This document shows, piece after piece, positions 44,765-53,255 of a stretch of DNA of 64,000 nucleotides. Each line of letters opens with the position of its first letter. The stretch's first letter is position 1. Origin of the DNA: Aliihoeflea sp023389195 (lineage in GTDB: Bacteria > Pseudomonadota > Alphaproteobacteria > Rhizobiales > Rhizobiaceae); assembly GCA_023389195.1 (NCBI GenBank), contig JAEWET010000016.1, positions 124,001 to 188,000 on the forward strand, in the 5' to 3' direction. The notes beneath the pieces are model-generated. The model was not told where the DNA came from. It searched no databases and saw nothing but the letters and a program-made list of their open reading frames with translations. The position numbers and the translations under genes were made by a program.

Positions 44765-46276
44765 TCACGGCCCGTTCGCGAGGGCGATGAACGCGTCGCG
44801 CAGTTCGCGCCGCAACACTTTTCCGTACGCATTCTTCGGCAGGTCGGCGACGAAGAAGACGTGCCTTGGCTTCTTGAACGAAGCAAGGTTTGCCTTGCAG
44901 TGGTCCAGCACTGTCTCCTCGTCGAGGACCGCATTCTCGGCGACGATGGCGACGGCGACGCTCTCGCCCCATTCGGCATCCGGCAGGCCGAAGACGATCA
45001 CCTCGCGCACGCCGGGGTGCGCGGCGATGACGTCCTCGATCTCCTTGGGATAGATATTGGTGCCGCCCGAAATAATCGTGTCGTGGCGGCGGTCGAGGAC
45101 GCGCAGGCGCCCTGCGGTGTCGAAGCGACCGATGTCGCCTGTGTGCAGCCAGCCGCCTCTCAGCGCTTTCGCTGTTGCCTCCGGATTTCGCCAGTAGCCC
45201 TTCATGACGACATCGCCGCGTACGCAGATTTCGCCGTCTTCGCCAGGCGGTACATCCTGACCGTCCTCGCCCGCGAGGCGGACCTCGACGCCTGACCGCA
45301 CGTAGCCCGCCGAGACCAGTGTCTCGTCGTCGGCGCCCAAATGGTCGGCGCCGGGCAGGTAGGAAATCGTCATCGGCGCCTCGCCCTGCCCGTAGAGCTG
45401 ATGGAAGATCGGCCCGAACCGCGCGACGGCTTCGCGAATGTGCTCCAGATGGATCGACGCGCCGCCATAGACGATGCCTCGCAGACAGCCGATATCGGCG
45501 CGCGGCGCGGTTTCGAGAAAGCGGACGATCATCGTCGGGGCGACGAACGGGATGACGGAAACCGAAAGCCGCGCGACGGTGTCGAGCACTTCATCCGGGC
45601 GAAAGCCGGTCCGGTCGTAGATGATGTTTTCGGCGCCCCGCGCGAGCGCCGGGATCATATAGAGACCGCTGCCATGCGAAAGGGGCGCGACATGCAGCAC
45701 GCGGTCGGCCGCTTCGAAGGCGAAGACGTCTGCGAGACAGTTCACCGTCGCGGCGATCAAGTTGCGGTGGCTGAGCGTCGCGCCCTTCGGCTTGCCGGTC
45801 GTGCCGGAGGTGTAGAAGATCCACGCCGGATCGTCCGGGTCGACATGGGCGCAGGCGCCGGATGCTTCAGGCGGATTCGGCAAAGCGAAATCCTCGATCG
45901 CGACGATCTCGCAGGAAAAGCCGGCGGGCAGGCCGGCTCTCAGTTCCTCGACGTGCTCGGCATGGGTGAAGATCAATCTCGGCGCGGCATCGCTGGCGAT
46001 CCAGGCCACCTCGCGTGGATGCAGCTTGGCATTGGTCGGCACCACCACCAGCCCTGCGCGCATTGGCGCCAGTAGCAGCGCCGGAAACTCGAACCCGTTG
46101 CGCAGGAAAAGCAGCACGCGGTCGCCGGGCACGCAGCCCTTCTGCCCGAACCAGTCGCCGAGCGCTGTGCAGATGCCGTCGAGTTGGCGATAGCTCAGCG
46201 ACCGCTCGCCCCAGCGGATCGCGGTCTGGTCGCCGCGCCGGCGGATCGCGTCGGTGAGCATGGAATAGACGTTCAT
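44765..46276 (-). CDS. AMP-dependent acyl-CoA synthetase/ligase
   Basis: The 503-residue enzyme is an ANL-superfamily adenylating protein: P-loop motif YTSGTTGKPKG, AMP-binding motif YGQGEAPMT in place of the usual YGxTE, hinge TGDIGRFDTAGRLRVLDR and C-terminal catalytic Lys in KNAYGKVLRR. It would make a CoA thioester of a pathway acid. The altered YGQGE (Gln for the usual Ser/Met/Leu) is also seen in some family members. It follows the FAH gene on the minus strand with a 168-base gap that contains a palindromic repeat. The pair converges with the hydroxylase. Confidence 0.9.
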   Translation of the reverse strand: MNVYSMLTDAIRRRGDQTAIRWGERSLSYRQLDGICTALGDWFGQKGCVPGDRVLLFLRNGFEFPALLLAPMRAGLVVVPTNAKLHPREVAWIASDAAPRLIFTHAEHVEELRAGLPAGFSCEIVAIEDFALPNPPEASGACAHVDPDDPAWIFYTSGTTGKPKGATLSHRNLIAATVNCLADVFAFEAADRVLHVAPLSHGSGLYMIPALARGAENIIYDRTGFRPDEVLDTVARLSVSVIPFVAPTMIVRFLETAPRADIGCLRGIVYGGASIHLEHIREAVARFGPIFHQLYGQGEAPMTISYLPGADHLGADDETLVSAGYVRSGVEVRLAGEDGQDVPPGEDGEICVRGDVVMKGYWRNPEATAKALRGGWLHTGDIGRFDTAGRLRVLDRRHDTIISGGTNIYPKEIEDVIAAHPGVREVIVFGLPDAEWGESVAVAIVAENAVLDEETVLDHCKANLASFKKPRHVFFVADLPKNAYGKVLRRELRDAFIALANGP

Positions 46277-46345
46277 GTGAGCGGACCTGGTTGGTTTGCC
46301 TCGACCTTACGCCGGAACTCGCTTGCGAGCGATGCGCGTGGCGCC

Positions 46346-46435
46346 GTCGACCCCCACTCCGCCTCGCTTCGCTCGGCACCTCCCCCGATCGACGGGGGAG
46401 AGGAAAGCGCGGCCGCAACGCCGATGGGGGTCGAC
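46346..46435. repeat. Palindromic intergenic repeat (second type)
   Basis: Outer arms GTCGACCCCCA and TGGGGGTCGAC enclose an inner hairpin CTCCCCC-GATCGAC-GGGGGAG. The stretch between them contains CTCCGCCTCGCTTCGCTCGGC, familiar in style from short repeats scattered through rhizobial genomes. It fills most of the gap between FAH and the CoA ligase and may influence how much ligase is made from a joint transcript. Confidence 0.7.
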
Positions 46436-46444
46436 CTACGAAAA

Positions 46445-47431
46445 CTACTGATCCCTTGTCAGCACCCGGTTGCGCAGGATGCCGATGCCCTCGACCTCGA
46501 GCTCCACGACGTCGCCATGCTTCAGGAACTTCATGTGTTCGAGCCCGCAGCCATTGCCCACCGTGCCCGATCCGAAGAACTCGCCGGGATAGATGGTCTC
46601 GGACTGCGAGATGTGGGCGAGGAGGTCCTCGAATTTCCAGTGCATCGTGCCGGTATTGCCACGGCCCCATTCCTCGCCGTTCACGCGGCAGACCATGGTG
46701 AGATTATAGGGGTCCGCCATCTCGTCGGCGGTGACGAGGCAGGGCCCCATGGCGTTGCCAGTGTCGAAATCCTTCCCCTTTGCCGGGCCGAGTTGCCCGC
46801 CCATCTCCTGCGTCTGCGCGTCGCGCGCCGAAAAATCGTTGAAGATGGTGTAGCCGTAGATGTAGTCGCGCGCCTCGTCGCGGGCGATGTCGACGCCTTT
46901 CTTGCGGGCGTAGAAGCCGAATTCCAGTTCGAAATCCATCAGCTTGGAATAGCGCGGCCACAATACGTCCTGGTCGGTGCCGATGACGGAGAAGCGGTTC
47001 GCCTTGTAGTAGATCGGCTGCTCGTAGAAGGTCTTCGGGACCGCGAAGACGCCCTTTTCCTCGAACTCCTTCATCGCCGCCTCCGGGTCCGGCGTGGCGT
47101 TGGCGCGGATGCGGCGCACGGCGTTGAAGGACTGCTTCAGATGGGTTTCGAAGCAGAGGCAGTCGCGCATCTGGATCGGCACCGGGACGGGTGCGAGAAG
47201 GCGGATGCCGTCCTTCAGGAACGCGCCGTTCGCGCCCTTTTTCAGCGTCTCGTAGGCGCGGTCGAGCGCGGCGTCGCCGCCTTCGATCATCGCCTGCACG
47301 GAGGCGAAGGCGGCATGGTTTTCGCCGAACGCCTGTTCGTGGGCGTCGGCAAGGTCGACGATGCTGCGGTCACCGTCGACCAGCGCACCGGCGCGCTGCT
47401 GTCCATTCCGTTCATAGGTTACGAGCTTCAT
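46445..47431 (-). CDS. Fumarylacetoacetate hydrolase family protein
   Basis: The 328-residue protein fits the FAH superfamily. The metal-binding Glu-x-Glu lies in MDFELEFGF with an Asp further on (NDFSARDAQTQE), and the C-terminal fold has DLLAHISQ, GEFFGSGTVGNGCG and DVVELEVEGIG. Members cleave C-C bonds in 1,3-dicarbonyl acids or decarboxylate them at the end of aromatic pathways. It has GGGAGGA before the ATG. It is the first gene of a minus-strand pair with the CoA ligase, 43 bases after a TetR regulator on the same strand. Confidence 0.9.
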   Translation of the reverse strand: MKLVTYERNGQQRAGALVDGDRSIVDLADAHEQAFGENHAAFASVQAMIEGGDAALDRAYETLKKGANGAFLKDGIRLLAPVPVPIQMRDCLCFETHLKQSFNAVRRIRANATPDPEAAMKEFEEKGVFAVPKTFYEQPIYYKANRFSVIGTDQDVLWPRYSKLMDFELEFGFYARKKGVDIARDEARDYIYGYTIFNDFSARDAQTQEMGGQLGPAKGKDFDTGNAMGPCLVTADEMADPYNLTMVCRVNGEEWGRGNTGTMHWKFEDLLAHISQSETIYPGEFFGSGTVGNGCGLEHMKFLKHGDVVELEVEGIGILRNRVLTRDQ

Positions 47432-47474
47432 CGGTGTCCTCCCTTGAATCGATCCGCCCGGCTCCTCCGGCCGG

Positions 47475-48194
47475 TCAGTCCTGTTTCGGCGTTGCCGGCA
47501 CGCGGCCATAGAGCAGCGCGGCCTTCATCAGCGCGACCAGATGCGTGGCGGTCGCCATCTCGTCCTCCGGGTCGCAGCGCCCGCCGGAGAGCCGGCTGAT
47601 GCGGCCGGTATCGGCCATCGTGTAGACCATCACGCCGAGCATCGCCTGATAGCCCCAGTTGATCTCCTCGACGGAGCGGTCGGGCAGCGCAGCCTGCAGG
47701 GCCTCCATCACCTTGTAGGCGATCGGGTCGAAGAACTCGGCGATGACCTTGCGGTTGTGCGACTTGGGGTCGGAGACCTCGCGCGCGAGAATGCGCGCAT
47801 AGCTGGAATTCTTTTCCGTGCTGCGCATGTGCAGGTTCGGCACCAGCACCGCCTTGACGATCATCTCGACCTTGCGCTCGGCATCCGGCTCCATCTCGGC
47901 AAGCCGAAGACCGGCGATGCGCTGGTCGACGATCATCGGCGCGCGCATCTCGAAGATGGCGCGGTAGAGCCCTTCCTTGCTGCCGAAATGATAGTTGACG
48001 AGCGCCACCGGCACCTCCGCGCGCAGCGCGATCTGCCGCACCGTCGCACCGTCGAAGCCGTGGTCGGCAAACTCGGCCTCCGCCGCCGTCAGGATGCGCG
48101 CGCGCGTCAGCGCGGAATTGCGCTGCGTCGCCTCGACGACGACGACCTTCTCACCCTGCGCGATCTTTCTCGTTCTGCTCATTCCCGCCGCCAT
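47475..48194 (-). CDS. TetR/AcrR family transcriptional regulator
   Basis: The 239-residue repressor has an N-terminal DNA-binding helix-turn-helix (about 25-70, ILTAAEAEFADHGFDGATVRQIALRAEVPVALVNYHFGSKEGLY) and an all-helical ligand domain. Its position at the head of the FAH-CoA ligase unit and divergent from a TRAP importer suggests it controls both; an inverted repeat at 48234-48274 fits. The ATG at 48194 is used; 48182 is an alternative. Ligands in this class are often acyl-CoAs or aromatic acids. Confidence 0.88.
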   Translation of the reverse strand: MAAGMSRTRKIAQGEKVVVVEATQRNSALTRARILTAAEAEFADHGFDGATVRQIALRAEVPVALVNYHFGSKEGLYRAIFEMRAPMIVDQRIAGLRLAEMEPDAERKVEMIVKAVLVPNLHMRSTEKNSSYARILAREVSDPKSHNRKVIAEFFDPIAYKVMEALQAALPDRSVEEINWGYQAMLGVMVYTMADTGRISRLSGGRCDPEDEMATATHLVALMKAALLYGRVPATPKQD

Positions 48195-48233
48195 ACATGC
48201 GGGGCCTCGCTTTTCGAGGCCCTTGGATATCCG

Positions 48234-48274
48234 ATTTGAACGACATATCAAAATTCTTGTCAACGCGTTCAAAT
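48234..48274. promoter_or_regulatory. Candidate TetR operator ATTTGAACG-N23-CGTTCAAAT
   Basis: Perfect 9-bp arms separated by 23 bases lie between the divergent TetR and TRAP genes. On the plus strand TTGTCA (48257-48262) lies inside the spacer, with TAGCGT 17 bases later as a weak -10; the right arm falls between these two hexamers. A protein dimer bridging the arms would block it. Confidence 0.55.
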
Positions 48275-48345
48275 GCCGCTAGCGTTTCGTCATCGGTCGT
48301 GGGGATTAGGAGTGAGGCCCCGTGCCGGCCAAGGGAGGAAAGTGC

Positions 48346-49419
48346 ATGTATCGCAACGCTTTGAGGGGCGGCGTGGCCGCACTTGCGCTCGGCTGCGCAA
48401 TCGCGCCGGCGCTTTCGCAGGAAACGCTCAATCTAACCGTGGCGACGGGACACCCGGAGGTGTTCCTGTGGGTCAAGCACGTCAAGGAGACGTTCATCCC
48501 CACCGTCGATGCGGAACTTGCCAAGACCGGCACCGTCACGATCAACTGGACCGAGGGCTATGGCGGCACCATCGTAAAGCTCGGCTCCGAGACGGAAGCC
48601 TTCCAGCAGGGCATCATCGACGTGGGCCAGATGAGCGGCGTCTTCAATCCGGCGACGATGGGCCTTCTCAACCTGACCTATGCCATGCCGTTCGGCCCGG
48701 CCGACGCGCGCGGGGTGACCGAAGCGGTCGAGAAGGCGCTGACGGAGACCGAAGGCGCGCTGGCTGCGCTCGAAGAGGCGACCGGCGTCGTCTATATCGG
48801 CGGCGGCATTGCCATCGACGACTACAACATCGCCTCGACCAAGGAACTGAAGACGATCGCCGACATGAACGGCGTCAAGCTCGGCGGCGCCGGGCCTAAC
48901 CTCGCATGGCTCGCCGGAACCGGCGCCGTCGGCGTTCAGGGCAGCTATGTCACCTTCTACAACGACATCAAGACCGGGGTTTACGACGGCAATATCGGCT
49001 GGATGACGGCCAACGTCCCGGCCAAGCTCTACGAGGTCGCCCCGAACTGGAACCAGACCCAGTTCGGCGCGATGTATATCGGCGGCCTCGGCGTCTCGCA
49101 GATGCAGTGGGAAACCTTCTCCGACGAGACCAAGGCGGCCTTCCGCGCCGGCGCAGCCGCCTACACCAAGGCCTATTTCGACGAGCAGGACGCGCGCTAC
49201 GAAGCCGCGAAGAAGACGCTGACCGACAGTGGCGGCAAGATCGTCGAGTTCGATCCCGCCGAGCGCTCCGCGTGGATCGAGGCGCTGCCGAACCCGACGA
49301 CGGCGTGGGCCGATGCCGCAGAGGCACGCGGCGAGCCGGGCCGCGCGGTGCTCGAAGCCTATCGCGACAATCTGAAGGCGACCGGCTTCACCTTCGAGCG
49401 CGATTACCTGGCGGAGTAA
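48346..49419 (+). CDS. TRAP transporter substrate-binding protein DctP-like
   Basis: The 357-residue binding protein has a signal peptide ending ALSQ (about 25) and the DctP fold: LTVATGHPEVFLWVKH at the mature N-terminus and TIADMNGVKLGGAGPN near 185. Unlike the first TRAP binding protein it lacks the usual conserved Arg in the RxxG position of that segment (KLGGAGPN), so the ligand or binding mode could differ. A GGAGG lies before the ATG. A long hairpin follows the gene. Confidence 0.87.
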   Translation: MYRNALRGGVAALALGCAIAPALSQETLNLTVATGHPEVFLWVKHVKETFIPTVDAELAKTGTVTINWTEGYGGTIVKLGSETEAFQQGIIDVGQMSGVFNPATMGLLNLTYAMPFGPADARGVTEAVEKALTETEGALAALEEATGVVYIGGGIAIDDYNIASTKELKTIADMNGVKLGGAGPNLAWLAGTGAVGVQGSYVTFYNDIKTGVYDGNIGWMTANVPAKLYEVAPNWNQTQFGAMYIGGLGVSQMQWETFSDETKAAFRAGAAAYTKAYFDEQDARYEAAKKTLTDSGGKIVEFDPAERSAWIEALPNPTTAWADAAEARGEPGRAVLEAYRDNLKATGFTFERDYLAE

Positions 49420-49449
49420 TCCTCCCCCGGCTTTGGCCGGACCGCCGAA

Positions 49450-49483
49450 GGGCCTTCGCCGCCATGGGGCGCGGCGAAGGCCC
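49450..49483 (+). promoter_or_regulatory. GC-rich hairpin after TRAP binding-protein gene
   Basis: A perfect 13-bp stem (GGGCCTTCGCCGC / GCGGCGAAGGCCC) with an eight-base loop starts about 30 bases after the stop and ends 38 bases before dctQ. No T-tract. It is the longest of the four such hairpins. Confidence 0.6.
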
Positions 49484-49521
49484 GGCGCCCATCATCAATG
49501 CCTGACCCGGAGCGTTCCGCC

Positions 49522-50082
49522 ATGGCCGACGAAGCCGCAATCCCGCGCGACGACGCGCCGCCGCCGACAGTGCCGAGCGGTCCTTTCGCACGCATCATCG
49601 GCGCGATGAACGCGGTCGGCACGCTCTGGATCATCGGGCTGATGCTCCTCATCAATGCGGACATTTTCGGTCGCAGCTTCTTTAACCGCCCGATCGCAGG
49701 CGTGCCGGAACTCGTCGCCTTCTCGATCGTCGGCATCGTCTTCCTGCAGCTTGCGCACACGCTGCGTTCCGGCTCGATGACACGCTCGGACGTGCTGCTC
49801 AACGTGCTCGAGCGCCGCGCGCCCCGGCTTCGCTCGGCGCTTCTGGCAATCTTCCATCTCGGCGGCGGGTTGCTGCTCCTCATGATCGCCTGGAAATTCT
49901 GGCCGAGCGTCGTCGCCGCCTTCCAGCATCCCGAACGCAACTTCATGGGCAATCCGGGCTTCTTCACCGTGCCCCAATGGCCGCTCTTCATCCTCGTCTT
50001 CCTCGGCATCGTCGCCACGGCCGTCCAGTTCCTGCTCATCGCCTGGAGCGATGCCCGCTCGGCAAGGGCTATCGCGCGATGA
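49522..50082 (+). CDS. TRAP transporter small permease DctQ-like
   Basis: The 186-residue small subunit has four hydrophobic helices after a polar N-terminal arm (about 1-25). The family pattern appears as RSFFNRPIAGVPELVAFS in the first loop and LAHTLRSGSMTRSDV after helix two. The ATG at 49522 has GGAG upstream; 49498 is an alternative without one. It overlaps dctM by four bases (ATGA). Confidence 0.87.
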   Translation: MADEAAIPRDDAPPPTVPSGPFARIIGAMNAVGTLWIIGLMLLINADIFGRSFFNRPIAGVPELVAFSIVGIVFLQLAHTLRSGSMTRSDVLLNVLERRAPRLRSALLAIFHLGGGLLLLMIAWKFWPSVVAAFQHPERNFMGNPGFFTVPQWPLFILVFLGIVATAVQFLLIAWSDARSARAIAR

Positions 50083-51395
50083 GCGGCATCGAGATCGCAC
50101 TCCTGTCCATCGCGGTCATGCTGGTGCTCATCTATTCGGGCGTCCATGTCGCGATCGCGCTGATCCTCCTGTCCTTTGGCGGCGTCTGGCTGATCCGCGG
50201 CAATTTCGAGATCGCGTCGAACATGCTGGTGCTGGCGTTCAAGGATTCCATCAGCGACTACATCTTCGGCGTCGTGCCGCTCTTCGTCCTGATGGGGCTG
50301 CTCGTCGCCGTCGCCGGCATCGGGCGCGACACGTTCGAGGTCGCCGCGCAGGTCTTCCGCAAGGTGCTGGGCGGGCTCGGCATCGCCACGGTCGCGGCCA
50401 ACGCCGTGTTCGCGGCAATCACCGGCATCTCCATCGCCTCGGCGGCGGTCTTCACCAAGGTCGCCGTGCCGGAGATGATGCGCCACGGCTATACGCCGCG
50501 CTTTTCTGTCGGCGTCGTCGCGGGATCGTCCGTGCTCGGCATGCTGTTGCCTCCGAGCCTGCTCTTCATTCTCTACGGCGTCCTCACCGAGCAGTCGGTC
50601 GGATCGCTCTTCATCGCCGGCATCATTCCCGGCATTCTCCTGTCGCTCGTCTACTGCGCCGGCATCTTCGCCATGGGTCGCTGGTGGCCGTCCTTCATCG
50701 GCGGCGGCGCGCCGGTGTCGAGCGATGCCGTACGCGAAATGGGCGTCGGCGAGATGCTGAACAAGATCGCGCCGATCGTTATCCTGGTCGCGCTCGTGCT
50801 GGGCGGCATTTATGGTGGCTTCTTCACGCCGACGGAGGCAGGCGCAGCCGGCGCGCTCGGCGCGCTTCTCATCTCGCTTGCCAAGCGGCGGCTTTCCTGG
50901 GCGAGCTTCTGGCAGGTGCTCGTCCAGACCGGGCACACGACCTCCTCGATCTGTTTCCTGATCATCGGCGCCAGTCTTTATTCACGTATGCTGGCCATGT
51001 CGGGGATGCCCGGCTGGCTCGGCTCGTGGGTGGTCGATTCCGGCATGGGCGTCACCGGCATCGTCATCGCGCTGATGCTGGTCGTCATCCTGCTCGGCAC
51101 CATCCTCGATTCCGCATCGATCATGCTCCTGACGCTGCCGATCGCCATCCCGATCCTCATCGGACTTCAGGTCGATTTGATCTGGCTCGGCGTCCTGATG
51201 GTCATCGCGGTCGAGATCGGGCTGTTGACCCCGCCCTTCGGCATCGCCGTCTTCGTGGTGAAGGCGACGCTGGGGCCGGACAGCAAGGTCACACTCAACG
51301 ACATCTTCGCCGGCGCGGCGCCCTTCGCGGTCATGATGCTGCTGGTGCTCGTGCTGGTCTTCCTCTTCCCGTGGCTCGCCACGGCTCTCGTCTGA
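50079..51395 (+). CDS. TRAP transporter large permease DctM-like
   Basis: The 438-residue channel subunit shows the usual run of about twelve hydrophobic helices with DctM stretches GVVPLFVLMGLLVAVAG, GSSVLGMLLPPSLLFILYG, FFTPTEAGAAGALGALL and IGLLTPPFGIAVFVVKA. It would drive uptake of the acid bound by the protein at 48346. The MBL-fold gene follows after 19 bases and is probably in the same operon. Confidence 0.92.
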   Translation: MSGIEIALLSIAVMLVLIYSGVHVAIALILLSFGGVWLIRGNFEIASNMLVLAFKDSISDYIFGVVPLFVLMGLLVAVAGIGRDTFEVAAQVFRKVLGGLGIATVAANAVFAAITGISIASAAVFTKVAVPEMMRHGYTPRFSVGVVAGSSVLGMLLPPSLLFILYGVLTEQSVGSLFIAGIIPGILLSLVYCAGIFAMGRWWPSFIGGGAPVSSDAVREMGVGEMLNKIAPIVILVALVLGGIYGGFFTPTEAGAAGALGALLISLAKRRLSWASFWQVLVQTGHTTSSICFLIIGASLYSRMLAMSGMPGWLGSWVVDSGMGVTGIVIALMLVVILLGTILDSASIMLLTLPIAIPILIGLQVDLIWLGVLMVIAVEIGLLTPPFGIAVFVVKATLGPDSKVTLNDIFAGAAPFAVMMLLVLVLVFLFPWLATALV

Positions 51396-51414
51396 CAGCA
51401 AAGGAGTGGCTGCG

Positions 51415-52431
51415 ATGGCCAAATGGCAATTCACCAAGGGCATGCACGACCTCGGCAATGGCTGCTACGCCTATCTCCAGCCGGACGGAAGCTGGGGCTG
51501 GTCGAATGCCGGTCTGGTCGTCGACGGCGACGCGACGCTGATGGTCGACACGCTGTTCGACCTCAACCTGACCGCCGAAATGCTCGCCGTCTACCGCGCG
51601 TCGATCCCGGCTGCAAAGGAGATCGGTATCCTCGTCAATACCCATGCCGACGGTGACCACACGTTCGGCAACCAGCTCGTCGAGGGCGCGCGCATCATCG
51701 GCACGCAGGGCACGGTCGACGACTTCGCCCGCTTCGACCCGGCCGTGGTGCAGAAGATCGTCACCAATGCCGAACAGTTCGGCAGCGCCGGGGTCTTCAT
51801 GCGCGAGTGCTTCCGTCCGTTCGACTTCGCCGGCATCGAACTCACCCCGCCGACCGAGACCTTTTCGGGCACGATGGACATCATGGTCGGATCGAAAAAG
51901 GTGCAACTGATCGAGGTCGGGCCGGCGCATTCGCTCGGCGACGCGCTCATCTACGTGCCCGACGACAAGGTTGTTTACACCGGCGACATCCTCTTCACCG
52001 GCGGCACGCCGATCGCATGGTACGGGCCGGTCCAGCGCTGGATCGACGTCTGCGACATGGTGATGGGGATGGATGTCGAAACCGTCGTCGCCGGGCACGG
52101 ACCGATCTCGACCAAGGACGACGTGCGCGAGATGCGCGACTATCTGCAGTATGTTTCCGATAAAGCGCGGCCGCTCTGGGAAGATGGGCTCGATTATCTC
52201 GCCGCAGCCTACAAGATCGACCTCGGACCCTACCGCGACCGCAACGACGCCGAGCGTGTCGTCGTCACGCTCCAGACGCTGTTCGACGATTTCGGCAGCG
52301 CGCCGGAGCGGCCGGTGCGTGCGCCCATCCCGTACTTCGCCGAGATGAAGAGCTTTCGCCACCACCTCGGCCGCGGCCCGGTGCACGAGGCCTATTGCAA
52401 GGCATGCGGGCTGAAGCACGACGCCTACTGA
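51415..52431 (+). CDS. MBL-fold metallohydrolase
   Basis: The 338-residue protein has a metallo-beta-lactamase fold: the metal motif reads NTHADGDH (77-82), with Asp at the position of the second His of HxHxDH. Later ligands are visible in GPAHSLGD, YTGDILF and VAGHGPI. An extra C-terminal domain (about 230-338) is helical and ends with CKACGLKHDAY. In the TRAP operon it probably hydrolyses an ester, lactone or thioester related to the imported compound. AAAGGAG lies 11 bases before the ATG at 51415; the earlier GTG at 51406 is too near to it. Confidence 0.85.
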   Translation: MAKWQFTKGMHDLGNGCYAYLQPDGSWGWSNAGLVVDGDATLMVDTLFDLNLTAEMLAVYRASIPAAKEIGILVNTHADGDHTFGNQLVEGARIIGTQGTVDDFARFDPAVVQKIVTNAEQFGSAGVFMRECFRPFDFAGIELTPPTETFSGTMDIMVGSKKVQLIEVGPAHSLGDALIYVPDDKVVYTGDILFTGGTPIAWYGPVQRWIDVCDMVMGMDVETVVAGHGPISTKDDVREMRDYLQYVSDKARPLWEDGLDYLAAAYKIDLGPYRDRNDAERVVVTLQTLFDDFGSAPERPVRAPIPYFAEMKSFRHHLGRGPVHEAYCKACGLKHDAY

Positions 52432-52465
52432 ACCTTGCAGAAGTTCTCAGTCGTCCATTGGATCG

Positions 52466-53194
52466 TCAGTACGTCGCCCGTCCCCCGGACAGATCGAAAA
52501 CGGCCCCGGTGCTGAACGCGCAGGCGATCGAGCTCAGCCACATGACATGATCGGCCACTTCCTGCGGCGTTCCGGTCCTGCGCATCGGGCTCTTGGCGAT
52601 CATGGTCGCGACGTGTTCCGGGCTCATCTGGTCGAGAAGCGCCGTCTGCACCGCGGCGGGCGCAAGTGCGTTGACCAGCACGCCGGTGCCGGCGAGTTCC
52701 TTGCCGAGCGATTTCGTGAGGGCGATCACGCCGGCTTTGGACGCACTGTAGGCGGCGGCGTTGGGCGTGCCCTCCTTGCCGGCCAGCGACGCGATGTTGA
52801 CGATCCGCCCCCAGCCATTCGCCTTCAGAAAGGGCACGAGGCTGCGGCAGACATGGAACGTCCCGGTCAGGTTGATATCTATAATGCGCTGCCATTCGGC
52901 CGGGTCATAATCCTCGACCGATCCGGTCGACCCGGCGATGCCCGCATTGTTGACGAGGACGTCGACCTTGCCATGCCGGCCGATCGTTTTCATTGTCGCA
53001 TTGGCCACGGACGCCTGATCCGCAATATCGACTTGGACATGGCTGTCATCGGATGCTGCGGCCAGATCCCATGACACCACGGTCGCGCCGGCACGCTCGA
53101 ACGAACTCACGATTGCCGCGCCAATCCCGTTCAGCCCGCCGGTAACGACGGCCACGCGACCGGAAAAATCGTAGCTAACGTCCCGATCAGTCAT
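52466..53194 (-). CDS. SDR family oxidoreductase
   Basis: The 242-residue classical SDR has TGGLNGIGAA for the cofactor, NNAG, Ser in NIASLAGKEG and the active-site YSASK. Asp after strand two (SWDLAAAS) favours NAD. The C-terminus TGAVFDLSGGRATY is standard. GGAGCGT lies just before the ATG at 53194. It follows the IclR gene on the same strand with 61 bases between them, which hold a perfect 17-bp palindrome. A dehydrogenase under the control of its upstream IclR regulator is likely. Confidence 0.9.
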   Translation of the reverse strand: MTDRDVSYDFSGRVAVVTGGLNGIGAAIVSSFERAGATVVSWDLAAASDDSHVQVDIADQASVANATMKTIGRHGKVDVLVNNAGIAGSTGSVEDYDPAEWQRIIDINLTGTFHVCRSLVPFLKANGWGRIVNIASLAGKEGTPNAAAYSASKAGVIALTKSLGKELAGTGVLVNALAPAAVQTALLDQMSPEHVATMIAKSPMRRTGTPQEVADHVMWLSSIACAFSTGAVFDLSGGRATY

Positions 53195-53216
53195 ACGCTC
53201 CATCCCACATCCAGTT

Positions 53217-53233
53217 TGACCACATTGTGGTCA
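53217..53233. promoter_or_regulatory. Candidate IclR operator TGACCAC-ATT-GTGGTCA
   Basis: A perfect 7-bp inverted repeat around ATT lies 23 bases in front of the SDR start. It shares size and layout (TGnCCAC-N3-rTGGnC) with the site at 54125-54141 on the other side of the IclR gene. Two matched sites flanking a regulator gene point to that regulator as the binder. Confidence 0.65.
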
Positions 53234-53255
53234 GCATCGCCATGTTGTGATCTGC

